Counted from the stretch's first letter, positions 28,307 through 36,576 are shown. The stretch is DNA of 64,000 bases from JBAZDC01 sp041654595 (GCA_964551305.1 CAZKBT010000006.1:7864-71863); one strand, 5' to 3'. The notes: generated from the letters alone by a model not told the origin. Made by a program: numbers and translations.

Positions 28307-28338
28307 TATCTTTCTGTAAGTAATTGATATCTTTCTGT
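28307..28338. promoter_or_regulatory. Direct repeat, probable LytTR binding site
   Basis: TATCTTTCTGT occurs at 28307-28317 and again at 28328-28338, exactly 21 bases (two helical turns) apart. It lies in the divergent promoter region between the LytTR regulator and its kinase. On the other strand it reads ACAGAAAGATA, similar in style to ACAGTT-type LytTR half-sites. Autoregulation is inferred. Confidence 0.65.
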
Positions 28339-28411
28339 TGGAATATATAGCATATCCATTTTTTGGTACACCTTCCGCCCTGCGCGGGCATGAATTTATA
28401 GGCGGCACATC

Positions 28412-29488
28412 ATGATTTCGACCACGTTCAGCCGGGAGCTGCTCCAAGGGGAATCCGCGCGGGGTTTTTGGCGAGCCCACATCGCGGGTTGGTTTTTCCT
28501 TGCCGTTATCGGATTCAGCAGCCGGGCGGCGGTATTCGGCAGCACCGAGGCCGCATTCTGGCTGACGCTGGTCCTGGATCCGCTGGCTTTTGCCCTGACC
28601 AGCATCGCGGCGGTGATGCTCGCGCGCCATCCGCCCACGCTGCGGGCGCCTTTTCTGGCGCTGTTTTGCGTGATCCCGCTGTGCGCGGTTTCCGCCTTGC
28701 TGGCCGGCATCGGCTATGGTGTTCATCTTCTCTTGGTACCAGGAATACTGTCCGAGGTTCCACAGCATCAGTTCAGGATGGCATTTATGTATTACATGGG
28801 CATGCTGTCCATCTGGTCGCTGATCTACTTCGGCATGGCGGCCGAGCTCTCGGCCCGCACCGAGCGTTTCCTCAAGATCGGCGCCGAGACCCGGGCGCTG
28901 CGCCTGGAGCTCGAGCATCTGCAGCTGCAGATAGAACCTCATTTCCTGTTCAATTCCCTCAATACCATCGTGGCTGAAATCGCGGAACGGCCGGCCATCG
29001 CCGAAGAGATGACGCGGCGCCTGGCCGACTACCTGCGGTACTCCCTCGACAGGCGTGGCCGGGGTCTATGCCGCGTGGAAGAGGAGATCGACGCGGCCCA
29101 GGCTTATGTGCGGATAGTGGCCTTGCGTTTCGACAAGCGGCTCGAATGCCATTGCCGGATCGATCCCGCCACGCTCGATGTCGAGATTCCCCACATGACG
29201 CTGCAGGGCTTGGTGGAGAATGCGATCAAGCATGGCATGCGCGCCGACTACGAGAATTTTCCGGTCACGATCCATACGCGGCGGCATGAAGATCAAACGA
29301 TCATCGAAGTGATCAATCCGGGAAATCTGCGGGCGCCTTTCGGCTTGTCCCAGGGAGGCGCGGGGCTGAACAATCTTTGCCGCCGACTGGAATTGAGATA
29401 TGACGGCCGGTACGAGTTCTTGCTGGAGCAGCGCGGCGAGAACATCGTGGCCACGGTAAAGCTGCAGGGTGTCCCCGCACCGCTCTAG
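28412..29488 (+). CDS. LytS/YehU-type sensor histidine kinase
   Basis: A 358-residue membrane kinase. Four or five hydrophobic segments fill residues 20-145. The His_kinase segment follows, with LQLQIEPHFLFNSLNTI (phospho-acceptor His, about residue 178). The ATP-binding domain has the N-box LVENAIKHGM (about 270) and a G-box in GLSQGGAGLNNL (about 310). It is expected to phosphorylate the divergently encoded LytTR regulator. The stimulus is unknown; no periplasmic sensor domain is visible, so sensing probably occurs in the membrane. Confidence 0.92.
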   Translation: MISTTFSRELLQGESARGFWRAHIAGWFFLAVIGFSSRAAVFGSTEAAFWLTLVLDPLAFALTSIAAVMLARHPPTLRAPFLALFCVIPLCAVSALLAGIGYGVHLLLVPGILSEVPQHQFRMAFMYYMGMLSIWSLIYFGMAAELSARTERFLKIGAETRALRLELEHLQLQIEPHFLFNSLNTIVAEIAERPAIAEEMTRRLADYLRYSLDRRGRGLCRVEEEIDAAQAYVRIVALRFDKRLECHCRIDPATLDVEIPHMTLQGLVENAIKHGMRADYENFPVTIHTRRHEDQTIIEVINPGNLRAPFGLSQGGAGLNNLCRRLELRYDGRYEFLLEQRGENIVATVKLQGVPAPL

Positions 29489-29629
29489 CGCGGCCGGATC
29501 CGCGTCGCGCGCCGGCGGGATGCGTTCGAAGAGGTACATGCTCCGGTTGTCATGATAGGATTGGGCAGGGCGGCCGTCGTTGCGAAGCCGCGCTTGGCGA
29601 GTACCTTTCTTTCGTTGATAAGGACACTT

Positions 29630-30487
29630 ATGACACCATCGAATCGACGCATTCTTTTTCACCGATTGGCGGCCGCGTCCGCTTTTGTATTGGCGCTGGG
29701 CGCCGCTCACGCGCAAAACAGCCGGGATGCGGCCGGCGACGCGCGGTCCGAGGCCGCGGCGTACGAGCCCCAAGTAGGCCAGGCGGGCAAAGATGTGATC
29801 TGGGTGCCGACCTCCGAGGCGCTGGTGGATCATATGCTGCGCATGGCGAAGATCACCCCCGAAGATTATCTGGTCGATCTCGGTTCGGGCGACGGCCGCA
29901 CGGTGATCACCGCCGCGCAGCGCGGCACCCGCGCGCACGGTATCGAATTCAATCCGGACATGGTCGAGCTTTCACGCGAGGCGGCGCGCAAAGCCGGCGT
30001 CGCCGACAAAGCGACGTTCGCCGAAGGCGATATTTTCGAGTCTGACTTCTCCGACGCCACCGTCGTGACGATGTTCCTGCTGCCGGAACTGAACTTGCGC
30101 CTGCGTCCCATATTGCTGGACATGAAGCCGGGCACGCGCTTGGTCTCGAACTCTTTCGACATGGGAGACTGGGAGGCGGACGAGTCCACGGACGGCGGCC
30201 CCGAGTGCAAGTCCTATTGCCTGGCCTATAAATGGATCGTCCCCGCCAAGGTCGCAGGCACCTGGACGCTGGACGACGGTTCGACGCTAACCTTGGACCA
30301 GACCTTCCAGAAGCTGGCGGGACATCTTGCGGCAAACGGCGAGCGGCACGCCCTCAGCGAGGCCGTCATGCAAGGCAAGCGCATCGTCTTCACCGCCAAT
30401 GGCCGCCAGTACATGGGGCAAGTCGAAGCCGACAGGATGGTCGGCGAGGGCGCCGACGGCAAAGCCTGGGGCGCCAAGCGCGGCTGA
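29630..30487 (+). CDS. Exported SAM-dependent methyltransferase
   Basis: A 285-residue class I methyltransferase with motif I DLGSGDGRT near residues 82-90 and GIEFNPDMVE (acidic loop) next. The start at ATG 29630, with AAGGACACTT upstream, gives a clear Sec signal peptide (FVLALGAAHA-QN, cleavage near 28). The protein is therefore predicted to be periplasmic or otherwise exported, which is unusual for a SAM-using enzyme. The C-terminal third (CKSYCLAYKWIVPAKVAG..., QYMGQVEADRM) is shared with the relic at 61095. The substrate is unknown. It stands alone, ending in a small stem-loop. Confidence 0.88.
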   Translation: MTPSNRRILFHRLAAASAFVLALGAAHAQNSRDAAGDARSEAAAYEPQVGQAGKDVIWVPTSEALVDHMLRMAKITPEDYLVDLGSGDGRTVITAAQRGTRAHGIEFNPDMVELSREAARKAGVADKATFAEGDIFESDFSDATVVTMFLLPELNLRLRPILLDMKPGTRLVSNSFDMGDWEADESTDGGPECKSYCLAYKWIVPAKVAGTWTLDDGSTLTLDQTFQKLAGHLAANGERHALSEAVMQGKRIVFTANGRQYMGQVEADRMVGEGADGKAWGAKRG

Positions 30488-30507
30488 CAAGAAAAAAGTT
30501 CCTGGCT

Positions 30508-30536
30508 TAGTGGAAACCACTATTTCAATTTTTCCC
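30508..30536 (+). terminator. Stem-loop terminator after the methyltransferase gene
   Basis: TAGTGG-AAA-CCACTA is followed by TTTCAATTTTT, 20 bases beyond the stop codon. The stem is short (6 bp) but the T-rich tail is good. Confidence 0.55.
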
Positions 30537-30567
30537 GGAGCTTTTACACTCCCCACGTGAAGTTGTT

Positions 30568-30579
30568 GTGAAATTTCAC
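30568..30579. promoter_or_regulatory. Perfect 12-bp palindrome upstream of allA-like gene
   Basis: GTGAAATTTCAC lies 71 bases before the ureidoglycolate lyase start. It could be a regulator operator; no specific regulator is recognised. Confidence 0.35.
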
Positions 30580-30649
30580 GAGCATGCCAGCTAGATGGCA
30601 GGCTTTCGCGTCGAACGAATCGTGGGGAGGCGGCCAGCGCCGCGTGACA

Positions 30650-31201
30650 ATGAAAACCATCACACTGAGACCTCAGCCGCTTGCCAGCGCGCGTTTTGCG
30701 CCGTATGGAAAAGTCATCGGCGAACCCGGCCACGGCGAACCCGACTTCGTCGGCTCCTCGGGCACCCAGGGGTGGAAGGTGGAGATGGATATCGCCAAGC
30801 CGCTCTACATGGCGCTCAGCACGCCGCCTGTCGGCCATCTCGTCACGCAACTGGAACGCCATTTGAATGTGACCCAGGCGTTTTTCCCCCTGGGAGGCGG
30901 AATGGCCGCGCTGGCCGTCGCCAAACCGACCGAAGGCGACGCCTTGCCGGGTCCGGCGGACGTCGAGGTTTTCCTGTTGGACGGCAGCGTGGGCTACGTG
31001 CTGCACAAGGGCACCTGGCATGGCCTGGACCGCGTGCCCGTGACCGAGGCAAGCACCATGTGGCTGATGATCACCGACTCGGACACGCAAGCCGATCTGG
31101 CTAACGTGCCTTCAGGCGGCGCCCGGCACACTCATCTTCTGGAATTGCGGCAGGCTTGGAACGCGGTGATCGAGATCGACGTGCGGGGTCTGGCAAAATG
31201 A
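30650..31201 (+). CDS. allA: Ureidoglycolate lyase family protein
   Basis: A 183-residue AllA-family protein. Ureidoglycolate lyase splits ureidoglycolate into glyoxylate and urea in allantoin catabolism. Family features are the start KTITLRPQPL...FAPYGKVI, the central VTQAFFPLGG and the C-terminal VLHKGTWHGLDRVPV, which carries the HxxxxH-type cupin-like active site. ATG 30650 is the natural N-terminus; no close ribosome binding site precedes it, and GGGGAGG lies about 20 bases away. No other purine-degradation genes are in the window, so an alternative small ureido/oxo-acid substrate cannot be excluded. Confidence 0.82.
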   Translation: MKTITLRPQPLASARFAPYGKVIGEPGHGEPDFVGSSGTQGWKVEMDIAKPLYMALSTPPVGHLVTQLERHLNVTQAFFPLGGGMAALAVAKPTEGDALPGPADVEVFLLDGSVGYVLHKGTWHGLDRVPVTEASTMWLMITDSDTQADLANVPSGGARHTHLLELRQAWNAVIEIDVRGLAK

Positions 31202-31232
31202 GGCCCGCCACCGACCGGCGAGCCGCTATGTC

Positions 31233-31361
31233 GTGGGAGCGGTCACGCTGTTTGTCGTGGCCTTGGGGATCACGTCGATCGTGAACAATCCCAACATGCA
31301 GTGGGGCGTGGCGTCGGCGGGCATAGAGCGATCGGAAATCAACCCCGAGCCTCGCCGCTAG
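31233..31361 (+). CDS. Possible single-span small membrane protein or remnant
   Basis: The frame reads VGAVTLFVVALGITSIVNN as one membrane segment, then a hydrophilic tail ending NPEPRR and a TAG at 31359. The only start in frame is GTG 31233. An ATG at 31198, which overlaps the allA stop, is in a different frame, so a frameshift near 31200-31230 is possible. Low certainty. Confidence 0.3.
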   Translation: MGAVTLFVVALGITSIVNNPNMQWGVASAGIERSEINPEPRR

Positions 31362-31406
31362 GCTTGTTGGCGTTTTCTTGCAGGCTGGTAAAGTACCGCA
31401 TATCGA

Positions 31407-32081
31407 ATGTCTAGCGAGCTTCCGTTGAGAACATCACAGAACCCGGTCCGAAGGGCGCTGCCTCAAGGCGAGCAAGCGTATTCCCTGCTGCGCGACCGGA
31501 TCATTTCGTTGGAGCACAAGCCTGGGGAATATCTCAATATTGCGTCGCTCGTCGATGAAACAGGGTTTGGCCGCACGCCGATCAACCAGGCGCTGCAGCG
31601 CCTGGCGTCCGAAGGGCTGGTCAGCATACTTCCAAGAAAAGGCATATTGATCGCGCCCTTGTCCATCGATTCGGCGCTGGATCTCATCGAAGTGCGCATC
31701 GTCAACGAGCGGCTGAGCGCCAGATTGGCGGCCCAGCATATCGATAAAGAAAGCATCGAACGCTTGCGCGCCGCCGCCGCCGGCTTCGAAAGCGCGGTCG
31801 AGTCGAACACCATAAGCCAGATCATGAACTCGGACCGCATGTTTCATGAAACGATGGTCTCCATCGCCGCCAACCAGCACTTGGCCGACATATTGAATGT
31901 GCTGCATGCGCAATCCCAGCGCTTCTGGGCCGTCTCGCTCAGCGCGCCCCAGCATGTCGGCGAAGTCATCGTCGAGCATCGCCACATCGTCGATGCGATC
32001 GCCAAGGGCGATGCGGATCTGGCCGCCGACTGCGTCGAAACACACATACGTTCGTTTCGGCTGGCGTTGACGGGAAGGTAG
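31407..32081 (+). CDS. GntR-family regulator, FadR/FCD subgroup
   Basis: A 224-residue regulator with an N-terminal winged helix (about residues 20-85, with DETGFGRTPINQALQRLASEGLV). An all-helical FCD effector domain follows (about 90-215), with metal-ligand histidines in MFHETM, VEHRHIVDAI and ETHIRSF. Such proteins usually respond to organic acids. It is followed by the EamA transporter gene after 84 bases and preceded by allA; which gene it controls is not shown. Confidence 0.9.
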   Translation: MSSELPLRTSQNPVRRALPQGEQAYSLLRDRIISLEHKPGEYLNIASLVDETGFGRTPINQALQRLASEGLVSILPRKGILIAPLSIDSALDLIEVRIVNERLSARLAAQHIDKESIERLRAAAAGFESAVESNTISQIMNSDRMFHETMVSIAANQHLADILNVLHAQSQRFWAVSLSAPQHVGEVIVEHRHIVDAIAKGDADLAADCVETHIRSFRLALTGR

Positions 32082-32135
32082 GCGTTCGCCAAGGATCGAA
32101 GGCGAGCTTGAACGCGTTTTGCGGGACGTGTCGCT

Positions 32136-32150
32136 ACCTTATGGTAAGGT
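32136..32150. promoter_or_regulatory. Short dyad upstream of the EamA transporter
   Basis: ACCTTA-TGG-TAAGGT has 6-bp arms and lies 15 bases before the ATG at 32166. It may be an operator for the preceding GntR regulator (inference). Confidence 0.35.
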
Positions 32151-32165
32151 GTCCGGGGTATTGAC

Positions 32166-33080
32166 ATGCGGTTGGCTTTCATGCGCTCGGATTCTTTCAT
32201 CAATGCCGCGGGAAAACCCAGGCCCATCGTCGGCATTGCCTGGATGGCGGGCTGCCTGGCGTCGTTTTCCAGCATGGCGATCGCGTCGCGTGAACTGTCC
32301 GATACGATGTCCATCTTCCAGATTCTGCTACTGCGTTCGGTGGTGGGCCTGGCCGTCATGCTGATCGTGGCCCGCCGTTTGCTTCCGAAGCTGCTCCAGC
32401 TCGCGAATCTTCGGTTGCATGCCGTTCGCAACCTCATTCATTTCAGCGCCCAGTACTGCTGGACCGTGGGCATCGTGATGCTGCCGCTGGCCGATGTCTT
32501 CGCCTTGGAATTCACCATGCCGATCTGGGCTGCGTTCTTTGCCTGGCTCGCGCTCGGCGAGCGGATTACCCGCGCCCGCGCCCTGGCGACCGCGGCCAGT
32601 TTCATCGGCGTGCTCATCGTACTGCAGCCGGGCTTCAAGGCGATCGATCCGGCGGCGCTGATCGTGCTGATGGCGGCCGCAGGCTACGGGGCCTCGGCCG
32701 TAATCGTCAAGCGGCTGACCGCTGACTCGTCCCCTGGATTGATCGTCTTGTGGATGATGATCATGCAGTTTCCCATGGCGTTGGCGGCGCTGCTGATAAG
32801 CGGCGGCTGGGTGATGCCGGGATGGGACGACGTCCCCTGGATTCTGCTTGTGGGACTGTCCATGCTGACCGCGCATTATTCGATGGCGCGGGCGCTCACG
32901 GTCATGGATGCGTCACTGGCCATTCCCATCGATTTTCTGCGCGTGCCGCTTATCGCCATCCTGGGCTGGCTGTTGTATGGGGAAGGGCTTAGCACGGCGG
33001 TTTTCGCGGGTGCCGCGCTGATCGCCGGCTCCAACTATTTGGCCATGCGCGCGGAATTGCGCGCTCCTAAAGCCAAATGA
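32166..33080 (+). CDS. EamA/DMT-family transporter
   Basis: A 304-residue inner-membrane protein with about ten hydrophobic segments in two EamA halves. The first half ends in LALGERITRARALATAASFIGVLIVLQPG (helices 4-5); the second repeats the pattern with LLYGEGLSTAVFAGAALIAGSN. Drug/metabolite transporters of this class usually export amino acids or metabolites. The stop codon sits within a terminator stem shared with frmR. Confidence 0.9.
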   Translation: MRLAFMRSDSFINAAGKPRPIVGIAWMAGCLASFSSMAIASRELSDTMSIFQILLLRSVVGLAVMLIVARRLLPKLLQLANLRLHAVRNLIHFSAQYCWTVGIVMLPLADVFALEFTMPIWAAFFAWLALGERITRARALATAASFIGVLIVLQPGFKAIDPAALIVLMAAAGYGASAVIVKRLTADSSPGLIVLWMMIMQFPMALAALLISGGWVMPGWDDVPWILLVGLSMLTAHYSMARALTVMDASLAIPIDFLRVPLIAILGWLLYGEGLSTAVFAGAALIAGSNYLAMRAELRAPKAK

Positions 33081-33102
33081 GCGCGGCGGCCGCGCTCATT
33101 TG
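33074..33102. terminator. Bidirectional terminator containing both convergent stop codons
   Basis: CAAATGAGCGCG (33074-33085) pairs perfectly with CGCGCTCATTTG (33091-33102) around the loop GCGGC. The EamA stop TGA is in the left arm and the frmR stop in the right arm. No long T-run follows, so efficiency is uncertain. Confidence 0.6.
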
Positions 33103-33386
33103 AGGTACGTGCGCAAAAGCTTCATGAGGGCGTCGATTTCCGCATCGGGATCGGTGGCGGCTCGCTTGAGATCGTGCGTCTTGGCCGACCCGAAAAGCTC
33201 GCGCAGATGACTGTCCAGCACTTCGCTCATCAAGCCGTTGGCCGCTCCCCGCAACGCGGCGATCTGCTGCAGCAGCGAGCGGCAATCGGTGCCTTCCTCG
33301 ACAGCCCGCTCGAGGGCTTCGGCCTGGCCCTTGATACGGCGCAAGCGCATGACGGCGCGTTTCTTGTCTTCTGGCGAGTATGGCAT
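33096..33386 (-). CDS. frmR: Formaldehyde-responsive repressor FrmR (CsoR/RcnR family)
   Basis: A 96-residue all-helical repressor, the usual length. It has the N-terminal PYSPEDKKRAVMRLRRIKGQ (basic DNA-binding face), Cys in EGTDCRSLLQQIAALRGAANGL (about 35) and His in SHLREL (about 60). FrmR uses the N-terminal Pro2 and this Cys to sense formaldehyde by crosslinking, and both are present. The gene is the last of the frmA-fghA-frmR series and should repress it. Confidence 0.9.
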   Translation of the reverse strand: MPYSPEDKKRAVMRLRRIKGQAEALERAVEEGTDCRSLLQQIAALRGAANGLMSEVLDSHLRELFGSAKTHDLKRAATDPDAEIDALMKLLRTYLK

Positions 33387-33445
33387 GACGTGCCGCTCCT
33401 CAGGGGAGAAAAAAGATCGATAAAAAGCGGCTGAGGGATCGGAGC

Positions 33446-34276
33446 CTAATCCTTCAAGGCTGCCGCGTGGTGCGCGACGTGCTCGCCGATGAAGCTGGCG
33501 ATGAAGTAATAGCTGTGATCGTAGCCGGGCCTCAGGTTCAGGGTCAGGGGGTGGCCGGCTTCTTCGCAGGCGGCGCGCAGCAGCTCGGGACGCAGCTGGT
33601 TTTCCAGGAATTCATCCGCCAGCCCCTGGTCCACCAGGATAGGCAGCCGTTCGGCGGCAGACTTCAGCAATTCGACCGTGTCGTGAGCTTTCCATGCGTC
33701 GCGGTCGTCGCCCAGATAGGCTGCGAACGCTTTTTGTCCCCATGGCGCCTGGGTCGGCGCGACGATGGGGGAGAACGCGGATACGCTGCGATAGCGGCCG
33801 GGCTGGCTGAGCGCGATGCTCAAGGCGCCGTGCCCCCCCATGGAGTGGCCGCTGATGGCGCGCTTCCGGGTGGCGGGAAGCGATGCTTCGATCAAGTCGG
33901 GCAGTTCGTGCACGATGTAGTCGTACATGCGGTAGTGCGCAGCCCAGGGTTGCCGCGTCGCATTGACGTAGAACCCGGCTCCCTTGCCCAGGTCATAGGC
34001 GTCGTCGTCGGCGACGTCGTCGCCGCGCGGACTGGTGTCCGGCGCGACGAGTATGACGCCGTGTTCCGCCGCGTAGCGCTGTGCGCCGGCCTTGGTGATG
34101 AAGTTCTGCTCGGTGCAGGTCAGCCCCGACAGCCAGTACAGCACAGGCAGCTTTCGGGTTTCGGCTTGCGGCGGCAGATACACGGCGACGTTCATCGCGC
34201 AGCCCAGCGTGACCGATGAATGTTGGTAGATGTCCTGCCAGCCCTGGAAGCAGGCATGGCGTGCTATTCGGTTCAT
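33446..34276 (-). CDS. fghA: S-formylglutathione hydrolase
   Basis: A 276-residue alpha/beta-hydrolase (esterase D family) that hydrolyses S-formylglutathione to formate and glutathione. The nucleophile elbow GHSMGGHGA is near residue 147, the acid is probably the Asp in DQGLADEFL, and the His is in YDHSYYF near 256. The N-terminal WLSGLTCTEQNFITKAG is diagnostic. It starts 24 bases after frmA, so both steps of glutathione-dependent formaldehyde oxidation are coupled. Confidence 0.96.
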   Translation of the reverse strand: MNRIARHACFQGWQDIYQHSSVTLGCAMNVAVYLPPQAETRKLPVLYWLSGLTCTEQNFITKAGAQRYAAEHGVILVAPDTSPRGDDVADDDAYDLGKGAGFYVNATRQPWAAHYRMYDYIVHELPDLIEASLPATRKRAISGHSMGGHGALSIALSQPGRYRSVSAFSPIVAPTQAPWGQKAFAAYLGDDRDAWKAHDTVELLKSAAERLPILVDQGLADEFLENQLRPELLRAACEEAGHPLTLNLRPGYDHSYYFIASFIGEHVAHHAAALKD

Positions 34277-34300
34277 GGCGTTTCCTTGCCCGTAGCGGGC

Positions 34301-35410
34301 TCAATAGTTGATTACGGTGCGTATGGACTTGCCTTCGTGCATCAGGTCGAAGGCGTCGTTGATGCCATTCAAGTCCCGCGTGTGCGTGACGAAGGGGGCC
34401 AGGTCGATATCGCCCTTCATCGCGTCTTCCACCATGCCGGGCAACTGCGAGCGGCCCTTGACGCCGCCGAACGCGGAACCCATCCAGCGCCGGCCGGTGA
34501 CCAGCTGGAAAGGCCGCGTGGAGATTTCCTGGCCCGCGCCGGCCACGCCGATGATGATGGACTGGCCCCAGCCGCGATGCGCGCATTCCAGCGCGGCGCG
34601 CATGACGTTGACGTTGCCGATGCATTCGAAGGAGTGATCTACGCCCCAGCCCGTCATGTCGACGATCACTTCCTGGATGGGCTTGTCATGGTCCTTGGGA
34701 TTGATGCAATCGGTCGCGCCGAAGGTGCGGGCAAGCTCGAACTTCGCGGGGTTGGTGTCGATGCCGATGATGCGGCCGGCCTTGGCCTGGCGGGCGCCCT
34801 GGATCACGGCCAGGCCTATGCCGCCCAGGCCGAATACGGCCACGGTGTCGCCGGGCTGGACCTTGGCGGTATTGTGCACCGCGCCGATGCCGGTGGTCAC
34901 GCCGCAGCCCAGCAGGCAGACATGCTCGGGGTTCGCGTCGGGGTTGATCTTGGCCAGCGATACTTCGGCCACGACGGTGTATTCGCTGAACGTGGAGCAG
35001 CCCATGTAGTGATAGATGGGTTGCCCCTTGTAGGAGAACCGCGTGGTGCCGTCGGGCATCAGGCCTTTGCCCTGCGTGGCGCGGACGGCCACGCACAGAT
35101 TGGTTTTGCCCGATTTGCAGAACAGGCATTCCCCGCATTCGGCGGTATAGAGCGGTATGACGTGGTCACCCGGTTTCACGCTGGTCACGCCTTCGCCGAC
35201 CTCGACCACGATGCCGGCGCCTTCATGCCCGAGAACGGCGGGGAACACGCCTTCGGGGTCGTCGCCCGATAGCGTGAATGCGTCGGTGTGACAGACGCCG
35301 GTATGAGTTATCTTGATGAGGACTTCGCCTTTGCGGGGCGGCTCGACGTCGATCTCGACGATTTCCAGCGGCTTTCCCGCCTCGAATGCTACTGCTGCGC
35401 GTGATTTCAT
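34301..35410 (-). CDS. frmA: S-(hydroxymethyl)glutathione dehydrogenase / class III alcohol dehydrogenase
   Basis: A 369-residue zinc-dependent dehydrogenase that oxidises S-hydroxymethylglutathione with NAD+. The catalytic zinc ligands are in GVCHTDAFTLSG and GHEGAGIV. The structural zinc cysteines are in CGECLFCKSGKTNLC, and the nucleotide site is in VFGLGGIGLAV. First gene of the operon; AAGGA lies 7 bases before the ATG, and two FrmR-like dyads lie 42-84 bases upstream. Confidence 0.97.
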   Translation of the reverse strand: MKSRAAVAFEAGKPLEIVEIDVEPPRKGEVLIKITHTGVCHTDAFTLSGDDPEGVFPAVLGHEGAGIVVEVGEGVTSVKPGDHVIPLYTAECGECLFCKSGKTNLCVAVRATQGKGLMPDGTTRFSYKGQPIYHYMGCSTFSEYTVVAEVSLAKINPDANPEHVCLLGCGVTTGIGAVHNTAKVQPGDTVAVFGLGGIGLAVIQGARQAKAGRIIGIDTNPAKFELARTFGATDCINPKDHDKPIQEVIVDMTGWGVDHSFECIGNVNVMRAALECAHRGWGQSIIIGVAGAGQEISTRPFQLVTGRRWMGSAFGGVKGRSQLPGMVEDAMKGDIDLAPFVTHTRDLNGINDAFDLMHEGKSIRTVINY

Positions 35411-35451
35411 GGCCAGATCCTTGATTAGAAGAAGTTGTCTTGATTGTCGTC

Positions 35452-35494
35452 ATACTATATGGGAGTATTCTACATCATACTCTGGGTGAGTATG
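35452..35494 (-). promoter_or_regulatory. Two FrmR-type dyads in the frmA promoter
   Basis: The first dyad is ATACT-N7-AGTAT at 35452-35468; the second is CATACTC-TGGGT-GAGTATG at 35476-35494. Both have G-rich centres between TACT and AGTA, as described for RcnR/FrmR-family operators. On the minus strand, promoter-like TTGCCA and TAGAAT/TATAGT hexamers overlap them, consistent with repression. Operator identity is inferred. Confidence 0.65.
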
Positions 35495-35652
35495 GCAAGG
35501 ACCAGGCCGGCATGACTCGTCCGGTGCGCGCGGCCGGACATCATGGCCAAGGCGCGGGCCGCCGACGACGCGGGCACGCAAGGCGTGGACATGGTGTGGG
35601 CCGGCAGGGTTTGGTATAACTATGGCTATAGCATCTCTTGCAGGGTAAGGAA

Positions 35653-35913
35653 ATGTCCGTACAAACGTTGAGTCGATGCGGTGTCGCGCTATTTCTCGCC
35701 GCGTTGATTTCCGGCTGTTCTCTCCTGGGTTTCGGGGACTCGGGCACCGAGTACGCCTCCGCCTCTCCGATTACCGATCAGTGCAGATGGAACCGAAGCA
35801 GCTGCATTTATGAGGGCAAGTACGAGCCGAACGAACGGGACTATGCCGAAGAGGAAGCCAAACGCCTGAATCGGATCGCCTCCGAAAGGCTGAGCCGCAA
35901 CGCCATCAGGTAA
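35653..35913 (+). CDS. Small putative lipoprotein
   Basis: An 86-residue protein with a lipoprotein signal: hydrophobic VALFLAALISGC with lipobox Cys near residue 22. The rest is polar, with a CRWNRSSCIYEG segment that could form a disulfide and a basic helical C-terminus. ATG 35653 follows GGGTAAGG. A TATAGC -10-like hexamer lies upstream. No known domain recognised; probably attached to the outer membrane. Confidence 0.75.
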   Translation: MSVQTLSRCGVALFLAALISGCSLLGFGDSGTEYASASPITDQCRWNRSSCIYEGKYEPNERDYAEEEAKRLNRIASERLSRNAIR

Positions 35914-36015
35914 AGACGGGCCAATTTCATGAGACCGTCGTTCAAGAATAATCGGGAGGCACGTATTCCGAGCAGGCGGCGAAGCTGCGCGGTAGATCCC
36001 TGAACCGTTTTGAAC

Positions 36016-36034
36016 GATAATGAGAATTATTGTT
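36016..36034 (+). promoter_or_regulatory. Fur box upstream of the sigma factor gene
   Basis: GATAATGAGAATTATTGTT matches 15 of 19 positions of the classical Fur consensus. It lies 39 bases before the ECF sigma start codon. Iron repression of the downstream system is inferred. Confidence 0.8.
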
Positions 36035-36072
36035 AACATAATGGTTTTGGTTCACCCCGGATCCGGCTCGCC

Positions 36073-36576
36073 ATGTCCCGTCCTTCCAAGTCGGTCAAAA
36101 GCTGGCTCGCTCACTACAGCGAGCTGGCGAGCGCTTGGCGGGGCAAGGCGGGCGGGCACGAGGATGCGCAGGATGCGATGCACGACGCGGTCGTGCGCCT
36201 GCTGGAAAACGGCGCCGCCGCCGTGGCGGATCCCAAGGCCTATCTGAAACGCAGCATCGCCAACGGCATCATCGATCGGCATCGGCACCGCGCGGTGCTT
36301 GCGATGAGTTCGCTGGACGAGCTCGATGAAAGCGAGCACCCTGCCGTGAGCGGCCCCGAGGCCGGTGTTTTTTCGCGGCAACTGATGGATGATTTGGCGA
36401 TTGCGCTTGACGAGCTGCCTCTGGTTTGCCGGCAGGTGTACGTCGGACATCGCCTGGAAGGGTGGACGCATGCGGAGATATCGGCCGCGTTGGGTATATC
36501 GCGCGACATGGTGGAGAAGCGCATGACCCAGGCGTTGCAACATTTGAACAGGCGGTTGCAAAAATATGCGCGGTGA
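36073..36576 (+). CDS. FecI-like ECF sigma factor
   Basis: A 167-residue ECF sigma factor of the iron-starvation type. The sigma-2 region lies in residues ~10-80 (HEDAQDAMHDAVVRLLEN, AYLKRSIANGIIDRHR). The sigma-4 region lies in ~110-160 (LDELPLVCRQVYVGHRLEGWTHAEIS). It overlaps fecR by 11 bases. A Fur box lies immediately upstream. By analogy with FecI it directs transcription of the TonB receptor when FecR relays a ligand signal. Confidence 0.93.
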   Translation: MSRPSKSVKSWLAHYSELASAWRGKAGGHEDAQDAMHDAVVRLLENGAAAVADPKAYLKRSIANGIIDRHRHRAVLAMSSLDELDESEHPAVSGPEAGVFSRQLMDDLAIALDELPLVCRQVYVGHRLEGWTHAEISAALGISRDMVEKRMTQALQHLNRRLQKYAR

